Part shown: one piece after another, positions 13,057 through 22,386 of the stretch | How positions within the stretch are numbered: position 1 is the stretch's first letter | How the letters are laid out: each line of letters begins with the position of its first letter | Translations under genes and position numbers: made by a program | The notes under the pieces: model-generated | The model's database searches: none | What the model was told of the DNA's origin: nothing | The model's input: only the letters and a program-made list of their open reading frames with translations | From: Symsagittifera roscoffensis | Taxonomy: Eukaryota; Xenacoelomorpha; Acoela; Convolutidae | Reading direction: 5' to 3' | DNA length: 64,000 bases | Assembly: GCF_963678635.1 (NCBI RefSeq) | Contig: NC_087071.1 | Coordinates: forward strand, 19,839,613-19,903,612

Positions 13057-13834
13057 GGTTGACCAAAACTTCTTATCATACAATTTCCATTTACAAAAAA
13101 CTTCTTACCATACAATTCCATACAATTCCATACAATGCCACATGTACAGAAAATTGTATGAAATAAGCATTTTTCTATAAATGAAAACCGTATGATAAGT
13201 ATTTTTCCATAAACCGAAAGTTTGATTTATTTTCTTATTTAATTTCTGAAAACTTTGGGTTGGGTTCGTCACCGAACGCAAGTGACAAAGACTTTGGCTT
13301 ACTCGAAGCACCAAAGGATGGACGGTCTTGCACTTACAATTCATACAAAACGACCTGAATTGTTTTAAAGCTGTCTCTCACAAATGATATAATGAAAGTA
13401 ACATGCCATACAAAAGAAGGAGGCGTTTTGAGCCTTTTTGAAAAAATAATTTCCAAATATACGAAAAAAAACAGCTTTTGTGTATCCAGGATTACGTTAT
13501 GCACACAAAAAAGTAAATTTTGCATGCAAAAAAAGAGAGTTTTGGAAAATGTTTGTTTGTGTACTAAACTAGTTTTGCTGTTGAAAAAAACTCAAAAAAA
13601 TTTTAGGGGCAATTTCAAATGGGAGTTGTGTAATAGACATTTCTTTCAAAAAACAAAAACCTCGGTTTTTTCCTCACCAGACTGTTTTATTAGAATCAAA
13701 AGCCGCAGATACTAGTTAAAATCATTTTTCAACCATTTTATGAAATTGTATGAAAATTGTATGACAAACAGTTTCCCATACACTTGATGTATGAAACTGT
13801 ATGATAAGCATTTTCGGTGTTTGTCGGTCAACCC
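13057..13834. mobile_element. Candidate non-autonomous element with terminal inverted repeats
   Basis: The left end GGGTTGACC...TTATCATACAATTT (from about 13057) and the right end, read in reverse complement from about 13834, GGGTTGACC...TTATCATACAGTTT, are inverted copies. Both are followed inward by further ATACAATT/GTATGAAA words. The interior has no transposase-like frame, and no clear target duplication is visible. It shares a 55-bp internal word with 18350-18420. Confidence 0.5.
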
Positions 13835-13969
13835 GAGTTCTTTCGATCTTTAACTGTACTCAAAAGCATCAGAATCACGACGTTTCTAGCCAATAGTTTC
13901 TTTTCGATAATCAAACGCAAGTTTGCTTAACGATGGTTTATAAGTTCTTTCATTTCAAACTATTAACAG

Positions 13970-14535
13970 ATGAAGCTGAAAAGTTATCTCCAGATGAAGC
14001 TGACGACATTCCCCTATCACTTCGTAACATAACAACAAAGATGAACACTGATGGTGGAGATGATCTTGACTGTTCAAAAATAAATTTGGTCAATCCAGAA
14101 GATTTGATGGAAAACAGCCCGAAAAAGCATATAATGATCAGTTATTCGCACAACGAGAAAGCTGTCGTGAAAAAAATGGTGGCAGATCTTCGCAAAACGA
14201 TCAAAGTCGAAATCTGGATAGACGAGGATAAAATGCACACAGGCCAGGGTCTTGTTGAAGAAATGGCGCAAGCAGTGGACAATGCTAGTTGTGTTATTTG
14301 CTGTTATTCTGACGCGTATGCAAAAAGCAAAAATTGCATGTTGGAGTTCGAGTATGCCCAGTACACTGACTCAAAGAACATAGTCTATCTTCGCGTACAG
14401 GAGAACTGCGAGCCTAAAGGGAAACTTGGAATGTATCTGGCAGGCAAATTTTATTTCGATCTCTCTACCAACAGTAAGTATGATAAGAATTTTCCCAGGT
14501 TGGTCCAAAAGCTGGAAGCAGCTCATCCTGAATAA
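13970..14535 (+). CDS. ARM-TIR protein, terminal exon with TIR domain
   Basis: The acceptor TATTAACAG at 13969 opens a frame that joins in phase to the exon ending at 4263, giving a predicted 538-residue protein. After an acidic linker of about 50 residues the TIR domain runs from about residue 401 to the end: KKHIMISYSHNEKAVVKK (beta-A/box 1), VEIWIDEDKM (box 2), CVICCYSDAYAKSKNC, then MLEFEYAQYT and KNIVYLRV. NCMLEFEYA matches the WCxxE position of enzymatic TIR domains, so Glu about 476 is the candidate NAD-cleaving residue; Glu 478 is an alternative. This TIR resembles the TIR_2 type more than Toll-receptor TIRs. No transmembrane or SAM segment is present, so a cytosolic ARM-TIR regulator is inferred. 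NADase activity is not shown by sequence. The stop is at 14533-14535. Confidence 0.85.
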
Positions 14536-14949
14536 CCCGGAACAGTCTGGACCACAACATTCAACTACACTAGTTGAGAAGTCTCTGTATGTAAATAATG
14601 ATATCAAAGATAAAGCATCTACTTTTATAAATTGTACTTTGTAACTATCACTTAACTTTCTTCTCAAATCACCTCGCTTTTTCACTAAAGTTTTTTGTAT
14701 CGCGCGGTAACTAAGCCGATGAGAAGTATGTCAAGTTGAATTAGATACAACTCGGGAAGCTTATATTGACAGACTTCATCCTGACACAGTTTTAAAATTT
14801 TTGATTTCTCGCTTCAAACATCTTGAGGATGAAATTGGTTAACAATTCTAAGACGCGTTTTAGAATCGCGTTCCTCAAAAAAAGTTGAAAAGTTTTGTTT
14901 ATTGAAAATCCTGGTGGTTGGATGACTGTCGGTGGGTGGATGACTGTCG

Positions 14950-15109
14950 GACAGGTATCTTTGTACACTATATTACTTCGAGTAATCGCAGGGAGACGTC
15001 CTTTCAGTATGGGTGAGAAATTGCGTAACTTTTTGGTTGTAAAAACAATATTAAAAGGAATTTTCTCGAAACGTCTATGAAGATCTCTCACAAGTAACAA
15101 CGCAGTCAC
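14950..15109 (-). pseudogene. Penelope-like element scrap (linker before GIY-YIG)
   Basis: On the minus strand the frame reads PFNIVFTTKKLRNFSPILKG, then LPAITRSNIVYKDTC. This is the linker typical of Penelope-like elements between the reverse transcriptase and the GIY-YIG endonuclease. The match stops at a short duplicated tract (two copies of ggatgactgtcgg near 14920-14955) before the endonuclease. Confidence 0.55.
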
Positions 15110-15829
15110 AATGCCTCAACTTTTACTTTTTCAGTCACAACGCCACAAAAGTAAAACTTGATCAAGGGCTTCCGACATTTTTCTTTGGTGTTTTCACGAC
15201 TACAGCTTCTAGTATCCTCTGGTTCAATATCAGCGAATTTCTTATTTTGCCCCCTAAAGTAAAAAAAGAGTCCAAAATCTGAAACTTTGTATTAAAATTT
15301 CGTTTTTCAATTAAAAATGTCATTTTAACTATTTTATAAAAACAATTAGTTTTTTAAAAAATTCAGGAAATTTTGGGTCCAACGAGTTTTGAACCCAAAG
15401 AATTGGGAATATTGGGACAGCTGCATAAGCAATACCTCCACTATGTCATTACCGTTTCAGTTTTGCATCACTAAGCTAGATTTGAAGAAGTTGCCTTCCG
15501 CCTTCTTTGTGACCCATGCTGTTACTATGAGTCAGTGAGATTTTAGGATTTTCGAACCACTCATCAGATATTAGACTACCTGATGACCTATAAAATCTTA
15601 CACAGGGCAACAGAAAAAAGTTGACACCCTCAAAAAGTATCATGAAAAACATTGAAGCCCCGATTTTTGCAAGAGATATTTACACAGTGTTGGTAACGAT
15701 TTGTACAAATTTTTAAAAAACGAATACGGAATTGATTCCCTAAAAAGTACAGTTTGTTCTTAATTTTCGGCGTTCACCTTCATAGGTCTAAACTGCCGTT
15801 TCATATACGCCGAAACCTTTTCTATTGGA

Positions 15830-17282
15830 ATGGATTTAAGTCTGGACTATGCTTAAGCCAGTCTTCTCTAATGACCCTATGGTCCGAAATCCACTGATTG
15901 ACCATCTCAGCCCAATGAATAGAACCATTGTCGTCTTGGAACATATAACCACCCAAATTCTCATTTGACGCCCGCTCCAATTAATCGATATACGAGGTAC
16001 AGTGCTGATTTAAGTTAACCGGACAAAACGCGTTAAACTTCAAATTTGAAACGCATTTTTCTCAAATTGGGTTGAGTTTGGGTGAAAACTTATGAAGACA
16101 AAACTTGCTTAAAATTTTAGCAGAATTAATATTGTGTAATTTGTTTTGCAAAATTCGGGCCCAAAATTTTACCCCAAAAATGGGTCATTTTGGCTTTTCT
16201 TAGTTAATAAAAAATTACGCCAAAAATACCCAGTCGATCACAGACATTATTATATCAAAGTGAGCCCCTTAGGTAGCTCAACAAACTTTAAGAAGGGTAT
16301 TGTCTCCAAAAAAAATTGCATGTTGTTTAAAAATTGTTTTTAAATAAAAAGTTGGTATTTTATATAGTAAAAATGACCTTTTTTGTCTATCAAACAAAAT
16401 AAATTAAATTATACAGTGTTTTGGAGAATACACCCTTCATAAAGTTTGTTGGGCTACCTAAGGGGCTCACTTTGACATAATTATGTCTGTGATCGACTGG
16501 GTATTTTTGGCGTAATTTTTGATTAACTAAGAAAAGCCAAAATGACCCATTTTTGGGGTAAAATTTTGGGCCCGAATTTTGCAAAACAAATTGCACCATA
16601 TTAGTTCTGCTAAAAGTTTAAGCAAGTTTTGTCTTCATAAGTTTTCACCCAAACTCAACCCAATTTGAGAAAAACGCGTTTTAAATTTCAAGTTTAACGC
16701 GTTTTGTCCGGTTAATTTAAATCAGCACTGTATCTGTACATATTGAGGCGTTGTGAGAAGAAGACGCCACCCATTGGTTGGTATTCACCCCAGAGCCTTA
16801 AAGGAAACCGACTATAACTTCTTGTAGTTGTGTTTATGAGAGCATAACAATTGCCACCCGCACCGAGCGCTCATGGATTCTAATCGATTATAATGGATTC
16901 CCGAGACAAAAATTATCGACTATGATCCATGGGCGCTCGGTGCGGGCACGCTCTCGCCAGGCATCAACTCGGCCATCACTCAACCGTCCAAAACGGCAGC
17001 CGTCCTGAAAACGACCGTCTCCCATTGCTCTACTGAGAGTTGTTTTTTAGCCTTAGCCCATTTTAAACGTAAAGCTTGGTGTTGCTACTTTAGATTATTT
17101 TTCCTTGCTGCTGCTCTTCCTATAAACCCCATTTTATGTAATCCGCTGCTCAAAGTAATTTCGGAAATAGTTTTTTTTTTGCTAAAAATATTAATGAACA
17201 TTCTCATTTTTTCGAGGGATAGAGCGTTGTCTTTTTTCAACCAACTAATGAATTGCCGGCGATCTCTTTCGTTTAGTTTCAT
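15830..17282 (-). pseudogene. Tc1-type transposase remnant
   Basis: Reading leftwards from 17282, residues 1-65 (MKLNERDRRQFISWLKKDN..., ISEITLSSGLHKMGFIGRAA) form the N-terminal helix-turn-helix region. About 17080-16980 gives LKWAKAKKQLSVEQWETVVF, the lead-in to the first catalytic Asp block, which is disrupted by stops. A MITE occupies 16000-16730. Beyond it, 15965-15830 reads GGYMFQDDNGSIHWAEMVNQ, then W, HRVIREDWLKHSPDLNPFQ, carrying the second catalytic Asp (QDDN) and the SPDLNP motif. Stops and frameshifts show it is dead. Confidence 0.8.
16000..16730. mobile_element. 731-bp foldback MITE (Tc1/mariner-like), TA target duplication
   Basis: Starts CAGTGCTGATTTAA after TA (15998-15999) and ends with its complement before TA (16731-16732). 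Arms of about 310-315 bp (16000 to about 16310, and about 16416 to 16730) are inverted copies at roughly 95% identity around a loop of about 100 bp. There is no transposase. The short frames at 16146-16343 (+) and 16390-16599 (-) are the same arm read from each side. It lies inside a Tc1 transposase remnant, so it inserted later. Confidence 0.9.
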
Positions 17283-17567
17283 TGGACGCCCTGATCATTC
17301 TGCACCCTCAAACCCACTATTTCTCATTTTTTTTTTACAATTTTGCAGCTGTCGAAGGATAAGATCCCTTTTTTTATGCGACTTTCGGCAATGACCAGCC
17401 AAGCTTGCGTAAAACCACAGCTCGAAATCTTTTTTTAAAATTGGATTCGAAATCAATTTGCTAAATTGAAAATTAAAAATGCAAGCATGAATAGAAATGT
17501 TTTAGAAAACTTCACATCTGACGTGAACTTTTTTTCAAAGTGTCTACTTATTTATTGAAGCCTAGTG

Positions 17568-18650
17568 TATCATAATTTTTTTATGACATGAAGTTTTGAT
17601 CAACTGATCCATAAAAACTACAAGGGCGTCCATGGGTCAAAATAAAATAGTTTTGGGCTGTTTTTTTCCTTAAATTTTTCGAAAAAAAAACGCAAAAGAA
17701 ACGTTTCAATTCTGTTTTGAACGGGCTCAGTAAACCATTTTAGTCATTCCAATGAAAGGTCGAAGTTCTACTATGAGAAAACACTAGGTCTGAGCCTTCT
17801 ACGAATCCGGAAAACCAATCCAAAGTAATAACAGGAATAGCAGGTTACTGTGCACGAAGCATACAAGGTTCCCAAGCTTAAAACTACAGAAATTTTTTTT
17901 TTCAAGTTAGAATGAAATTTTCTGCGCGCTGTGACAAAAGAATCTAACAAAAAGCAATAATTTATGCGTATTCGGCAGTCATATCAAAATAAACAAACTT
18001 GACAAATTGTTTCGCAGCAAACTGACTAGAGCAACAAAAAATTAAATCAAAATTTCAATAATTATCAATTTTATTTGCAGAAAATTTAATATTTATTAGC
18101 TGATCTAATTTGTTAAATATTAAGTTTTTTTCATTGCCTCAATTTAAGCATAAAAGAGCAACTGTAAGCCAACTCAGCCAACAAATTAGACTAAGAATCA
18201 ATATTTTCCAATCACTTTTTCAAGGCACAGGTAAAACTCTTCTGAAAAAATTTAATTCGTTCAAATCAGAACTAAAAAGCGAGCTTGATTATGATATATC
18301 AACCCTGAAGAGTTTCATAAAATACATATCAGTTAGAAAGAAAAAATCCCACATTCGTGTATCCAGGACTACGTAATGCACACAAAATTTTAGGTTTTGC
18401 ATGCAAATGCTTGCGTAAAAAACTCGTTTTGCGTTATTACGAGTCTGAACTGCCAAGTTTGTGATATGTATACGGGTTTCGCAATGGGCCAAAAACAGAA
18501 TTGTTGCGGAATCCGCAATATTGCTCTTTCAGTAATTTTTTTTGCTCTTTTGGATTCCTTGAACAAAAAGCTAAAACACTCTACCTCCAAAAACAGTCAA
18601 CTTTGCAGAATTTGCTACAAAATTTGTGTGGAAGGCAGAAAAAAATGAGC
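17568..18650. other. Non-coding AT-rich stretch
   Basis: No gene recognised. An 88-codon frame at 18110-18376 (+) has no recognisable domain. 18350-18420 holds the dispersed repeat word described next. Confidence 0.5.
18350..18420 (+). repeat. Dispersed repeat word shared with 13470-13530
   Basis: GTGTATCCAGGA(C/T)TACGT followed by (A/T)ATGCACACAAAA and TTTTGCATGCAAA occurs here and at about 13477-13530 in the same orientation. This points to a common interspersed element. Confidence 0.7.
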
Positions 18651-18862
18651 GGAATCTGGAACAGCTTGTGGAATCCATAAGCAAATAATAAGACATTTAT
18701 TTATTATATCAAGTTGTCGCGGAATTCCCAATTGTTGGTAGAATCCGTAAATTGTAAACGAAATCCAAAAATTGTTAGTGGATTCCGGAAATTGTAAGCG
18801 GAATCCGCAAATTGTAAGCGGAATCCGCAAATTTTCAGTAAAATCTGCAATTTTTTGCGGAG
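18650..18862 (+). repeat. Minisatellite, 20-bp unit
   Basis: About eight to ten diverged copies of AATTGTAAGCGGAATCCGCA. The unit contains the palindrome GCGGAATCCGC. The most regular copies are at 18790-18830, with edges decaying to GGAATCTGGAACAGC and similar. Confidence 0.85.
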
Positions 18863-21800
18863 AGCACCTACATTTGCGGAATCCGCTTAATTCAGAGTTC
18901 AAAAGAACTACCTATTTTCGCTCGTTGCGGAATCCTCAACAAAACTAATAGGTAAGAAAAAATTTATTTCTCATTGTTAATGGTTATTATGCATGTAACA
19001 ACAATTAAACAGTGAGGCGCCAGAAACAGTGAGGGGACAGTTAAACCAATCGGATTACAGAGCACTGCCAAACGAAGTACGTAGTTTGAGACTTTAAAAC
19101 AAAAGAAAAAAGTTATATTTATCTGAAAACATAAAGAAAACATTGGGAAAAGAAAAGTAAACCTTGATTAAACAGAAAGCAGCAGATTGATTGCATTATC
19201 TGGACAGGTTAATAACATAGGGTCCAGGCTCTGCATCCATCTTTAAAATGATTGTTCAATCATAGTCGGTATAAAACCAAATTGAAGAAGACAAGATTTC
19301 AAATTCGTCTTTCTTAATTTCTGAAAATCGCTAGTCCTTGTCATCCCTACTCGATTTCAAAACAAAACTTGAACTTGTTCAATTGACGGTTATTGCTTCT
19401 ACTAGTTTTTTCCCATCCCTTGAAGCCTCTCTATCATCAGTTGAGGCCAGTTAACACCTAACTGAGACCATGCGGCTGTAACAAGTGTTGTAGTTTGAAC
19501 CATTTCTAACGGTTGGATCGGAAGCAATTAGCACTTAAAAAAACAACCACTTAGACCGGAAATTGGCAAAAGTAAAACTACAAAAATTTTAAATTTGGTC
19601 CTCTAGTAGACTACTATACATTGTTCTTCCGACCATTGAAAATGGGGAGGAACTTTGTATTCGGGTGTGTTAAGTTTTTTTTTTCAATTTTTTGTTTTCC
19701 ACCCAAAATCAGCAGCCACAAATAATCATCAGACAAGGTTCAGTGACATTTAAAATAAAAATACTTTCAGTCGTGATTCAAGCGACATTTAAAATTTTGA
19801 AAAAATTCTCACACTGTTAAGAAAAACCAGGAGTTTTTGATTTTTGGTCTAATTTCGAGCTAATTAGTAAGGTAGTTAGTAATTGCAATAACTTATTTTA
19901 GCCTAATTTAAGCCTTGAATTTAGTTTTACTCAAGCAAAGGTAGTTTTGGGAGTTTTTTAGCGCAATTTTAGGAATCAAGAACTTAGCAACTCCGCAAAA
20001 AATTGTGAAAAATTTTTTGAAATTTTTTCATTTTTTTTGTCATTATTCTAGTCATTCTAGTCATTATTCTTTAAAAACTGTTTTCCAATGGATTTTTTTT
20101 ACTCTGACTCTAAAATATGTCTTTGAAAACCATATACAGACGCTTTGAAAACCATATACAATTAATTTTTTAAAGAACTTGAAACATGCAGGCACTTAAA
20201 ATCTGTCATTTTCTGGCATTATTCTTGCATCCAATAAAAGATGTCAACAAAAAACAAGAAATTGATCAGCTCTTCCTTGCTTAAAACAAACAAACCATGA
20301 AATTCGTGGGCAATGCGTTGAATATCTGAATTAGAAACCTGATCAAAAAATTATTGAATTAGGAATTTTTGTCTAAGTTTTTTAAAGAGCTTGTTTCTCT
20401 GTAACTCAATGAAGTTCTTTGAAATTTGCTTCCAAAACTAGGAATTTTTCTCAATTTAAAGGTTGAACTTCTGGTCATATACGACAATTAATCAAATACA
20501 AAACGCTCATCTAAAAAAGTTTCGGTTTGTTGTTCTGCTATTAATCGCAAGACAATTTTGAGGATTTCATACATGCAGCTCGTGAACTGTTAAAATTTTT
20601 TCGTCATCAGAAACTTGTCGAATACTTTCATAATTTCTTTTGAAAAAAAAAACAATCGAATAGTTTTCTTATGGATCAGAACAGGGGTAAAAAGTTTGTG
20701 TAGGAAGGTCAACCATACACCAATAATCCAGACTGCAAAATAGTCTTCGTATAAAAGTCATAATATTCAACCATAACAGTTTTAAGAACATAACGACGCA
20801 TATTTGAAACGATGCCACAATGTTTTCTAAGCTTAGATTGTATGAGATTAATGTCAGAATCTTTCACCTAGAAGAAACAAAACAAATAAAAAGGCACAAA
20901 TTTTTTCTCTAAGCTTTTTGAATTGCTATTTAACAACGAAAATATATTAATAAACCGGGTAAATTTCAATACAAAAGCGGTTAACTGATACCTCTACAGT
21001 TTAATTCAAAAATTCCAACTGTAATTTAATGAATTTGAAAATAAATTACAGGAAACTAACCTTTTTATGTGAGTTTATTTTGTAAATTTCAAATAGTCTC
21101 TTTACTCGCCCACAATTCACACACTCCTTCCAGCAAACTCGCACAACTCGCCCACGTAGAACTGTTTAATAAAAAAATTTTAAGTTTCAAATCTCACTGG
21201 TAACAACTCAAACTTAAATTCACGTGTTTCAAAGTTTTCTTTAACCCAGTTGGAAGGAATTGTAAGCGTAAGCTTAAACTAACCAACGCAGCTTTATAAT
21301 GCTAAGAAAAACCAACGGTATCAAAAAGAAAGTCCCACGGTACCCAAACCGGATTAAACCTAGATAAAAACTGGATAAACTATTCTTTTGAAACCCGTTT
21401 GCAAGTTTCATTGAAACCAAATGAAACACAAAAAGGTCAAAAGAATTACCCAAAACATAAAAAATTGTTTTTGAGAAGAGGACCTAACCAAAACAAAAAA
21501 AAAAGAGAAGAACACCTGATAAAAAAGAAGAAAAATTTAAACACAAAAAGAGACTCTGCCCAAAGATACGGTAAAATTATACACCCTCACTGGCCTCACC
21601 ACCCAGTAGGACGTCCTCAGCATGCCTTCTAGTCGCTCTAAGCCGCAGCGCTACATACATGCTTATGACCCACTAATTGACCCACAAACATGCTTATAAT
21701 TTTGTCAAGAGCTGCTTTAGGGTGAGCGACTTTTTAAAATAACCGAACTAAATAAAAATGCTTTTGCAAAAACAACTATTAGTACAACATGACTAAAAGT

Positions 21801-22186
21801 TATCTCAATAACAAGATATAAAAAATGAAATGTAAAACATTTCTTGAGCAAACAGAAAGAGCAGCAAAAAGGATGTACACCTGATGACATTCCAACTCTA
21901 GATTGGCAAATCTATTGGTTTGTTGCCGTAGTCACAACCCTCGCCGGAATCTAGGTATGGACTCAACCTCGCACCAAAAGAAAACATTCAAAAATACAAA
22001 TGGCCAACTCGATGTTGATCTCACATACCGATCCTACTCACTAGGCGGTTCACACAGAAACATCAAACTTCATCTTGCACGTAGTATCGCTCTAAGCTTA
22101 ACGAAATTGACACATCATTACATCAATTCAGCATCTTGACACAATTACTCAAGACGAAAAACGATCAAACGTCACCGCTCTCGAAC
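18863..22186. other. Non-coding stretch up to the assembly gap
   Basis: AT-rich with no recognisable gene. 19670-20130 is a copy of a dispersed repeat. Short frames at 21399-21632 (lysine-rich, low complexity) and 21903-22139 show no domain. Confidence 0.5.
19670..20130 (+). repeat. Dispersed repeat, related to 47540-48020
   Basis: Colinear diverged matches link this to the TMEM19 intron. Both contain, in order, a T-run with CCA(C)..AAATCA, AGTGA(C)AT, a TTTTGATTTT(T/G)GG(T/G)CTAATTTC stretch, TTTAGTTTTACTC-like, TTTTTAGGGACAATT-like/AGGAATCAA(G/A)AACTTA, and TTTCCAATGG followed by T-run-ACTCTGACT-like words. It encodes nothing recognisable. Confidence 0.55.
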
Positions 22187-22386
22187 NNNNNNNNNNNNNN
22201 NNNNNNNNNNNNNNNNNNNNNNNNNNNNNNNNNNNNNNNNNNNNNNNNNNNNNNNNNNNNNNNNNNNNNNNNNNNNNNNNNNNNNNNNNNNNNNNNNNNN
22301 NNNNNNNNNNNNNNNNNNNNNNNNNNNNNNNNNNNNNNNNNNNNNNNNNNNNNNNNNNNNNNNNNNNNNNNNNNNNNNNNNNNNNN
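22187..22386. other. Assembly gap (200 N)
   Basis: Exactly 200 undetermined bases, a typical placeholder length, so the true gap size is unknown. A frame nominally crossing it (22136-22426) is meaningless. Confidence 1.

Larger units (their letters stand above)
10045..13060. repeat. Degenerate GC-rich minisatellite with about 29-bp unit
   Basis: From about 10740 the DNA is built from diverged copies of a unit like CGCGCCGTCTCCACCTTGGT + CGCGAAAGT (about 29 bp, with longer variants), in both orientations. 10045-10740 is a related part using GCGACCAAATTTTGG, CGCGACCCA and AGTCTGGACA words. It contrasts sharply with its AT-rich surroundings. All the long Arg/Ser/Thr-rich frames on both strands across this block (repeating RLSRPRWRR-like peptides) are by-products of the repeat. 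Confidence 0.85.
4264..13969 (+). other. Predicted 9.7 kb intron of the ARM-TIR gene
   Basis: Bounded by AAAG|GTAGCA at 4263/4264 and TATTAACAG|ATGAAG at 13969/13970; phase 1 joins cleanly to give a GAT codon. Contents: 4391-4648 an unrecognised short frame; 4900-7850 T-rich DNA with pyrimidine runs and no recognisable gene; two adjacent hairpins near 6671-6747; 7850-10040 plain AT-rich DNA; 10045-13060 a large minisatellite; 13057-13834 a TIR-bounded repeat. If transcription ends after 4358 instead, this is intergenic. Confidence 0.6.
15601..17567 (-). mobile_element. Decayed Tc1/mariner transposon, interrupted by a foldback MITE
   Basis: Flanked by TA at 15599-15600 and 17568-17569. The ends are imperfect inverted repeats: CACAGGGCAACAGAAAAAAG then TTGACAC on the left; CACTAGGCTTCAATAAATAA then GTAGACAC on the right (reverse complement). 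Removing the nested 731-bp insertion leaves about 1.23 kb, a normal Tc1-family size. The coding strand is minus. Confidence 0.8.

Noticed and set aside
10192-13180. Many overlapping Arg/Ser/Thr-rich frames on both strands
   Set aside because: They are translations of the minisatellite in all frames; composition and periodicity follow the DNA repeat and no domain is present.
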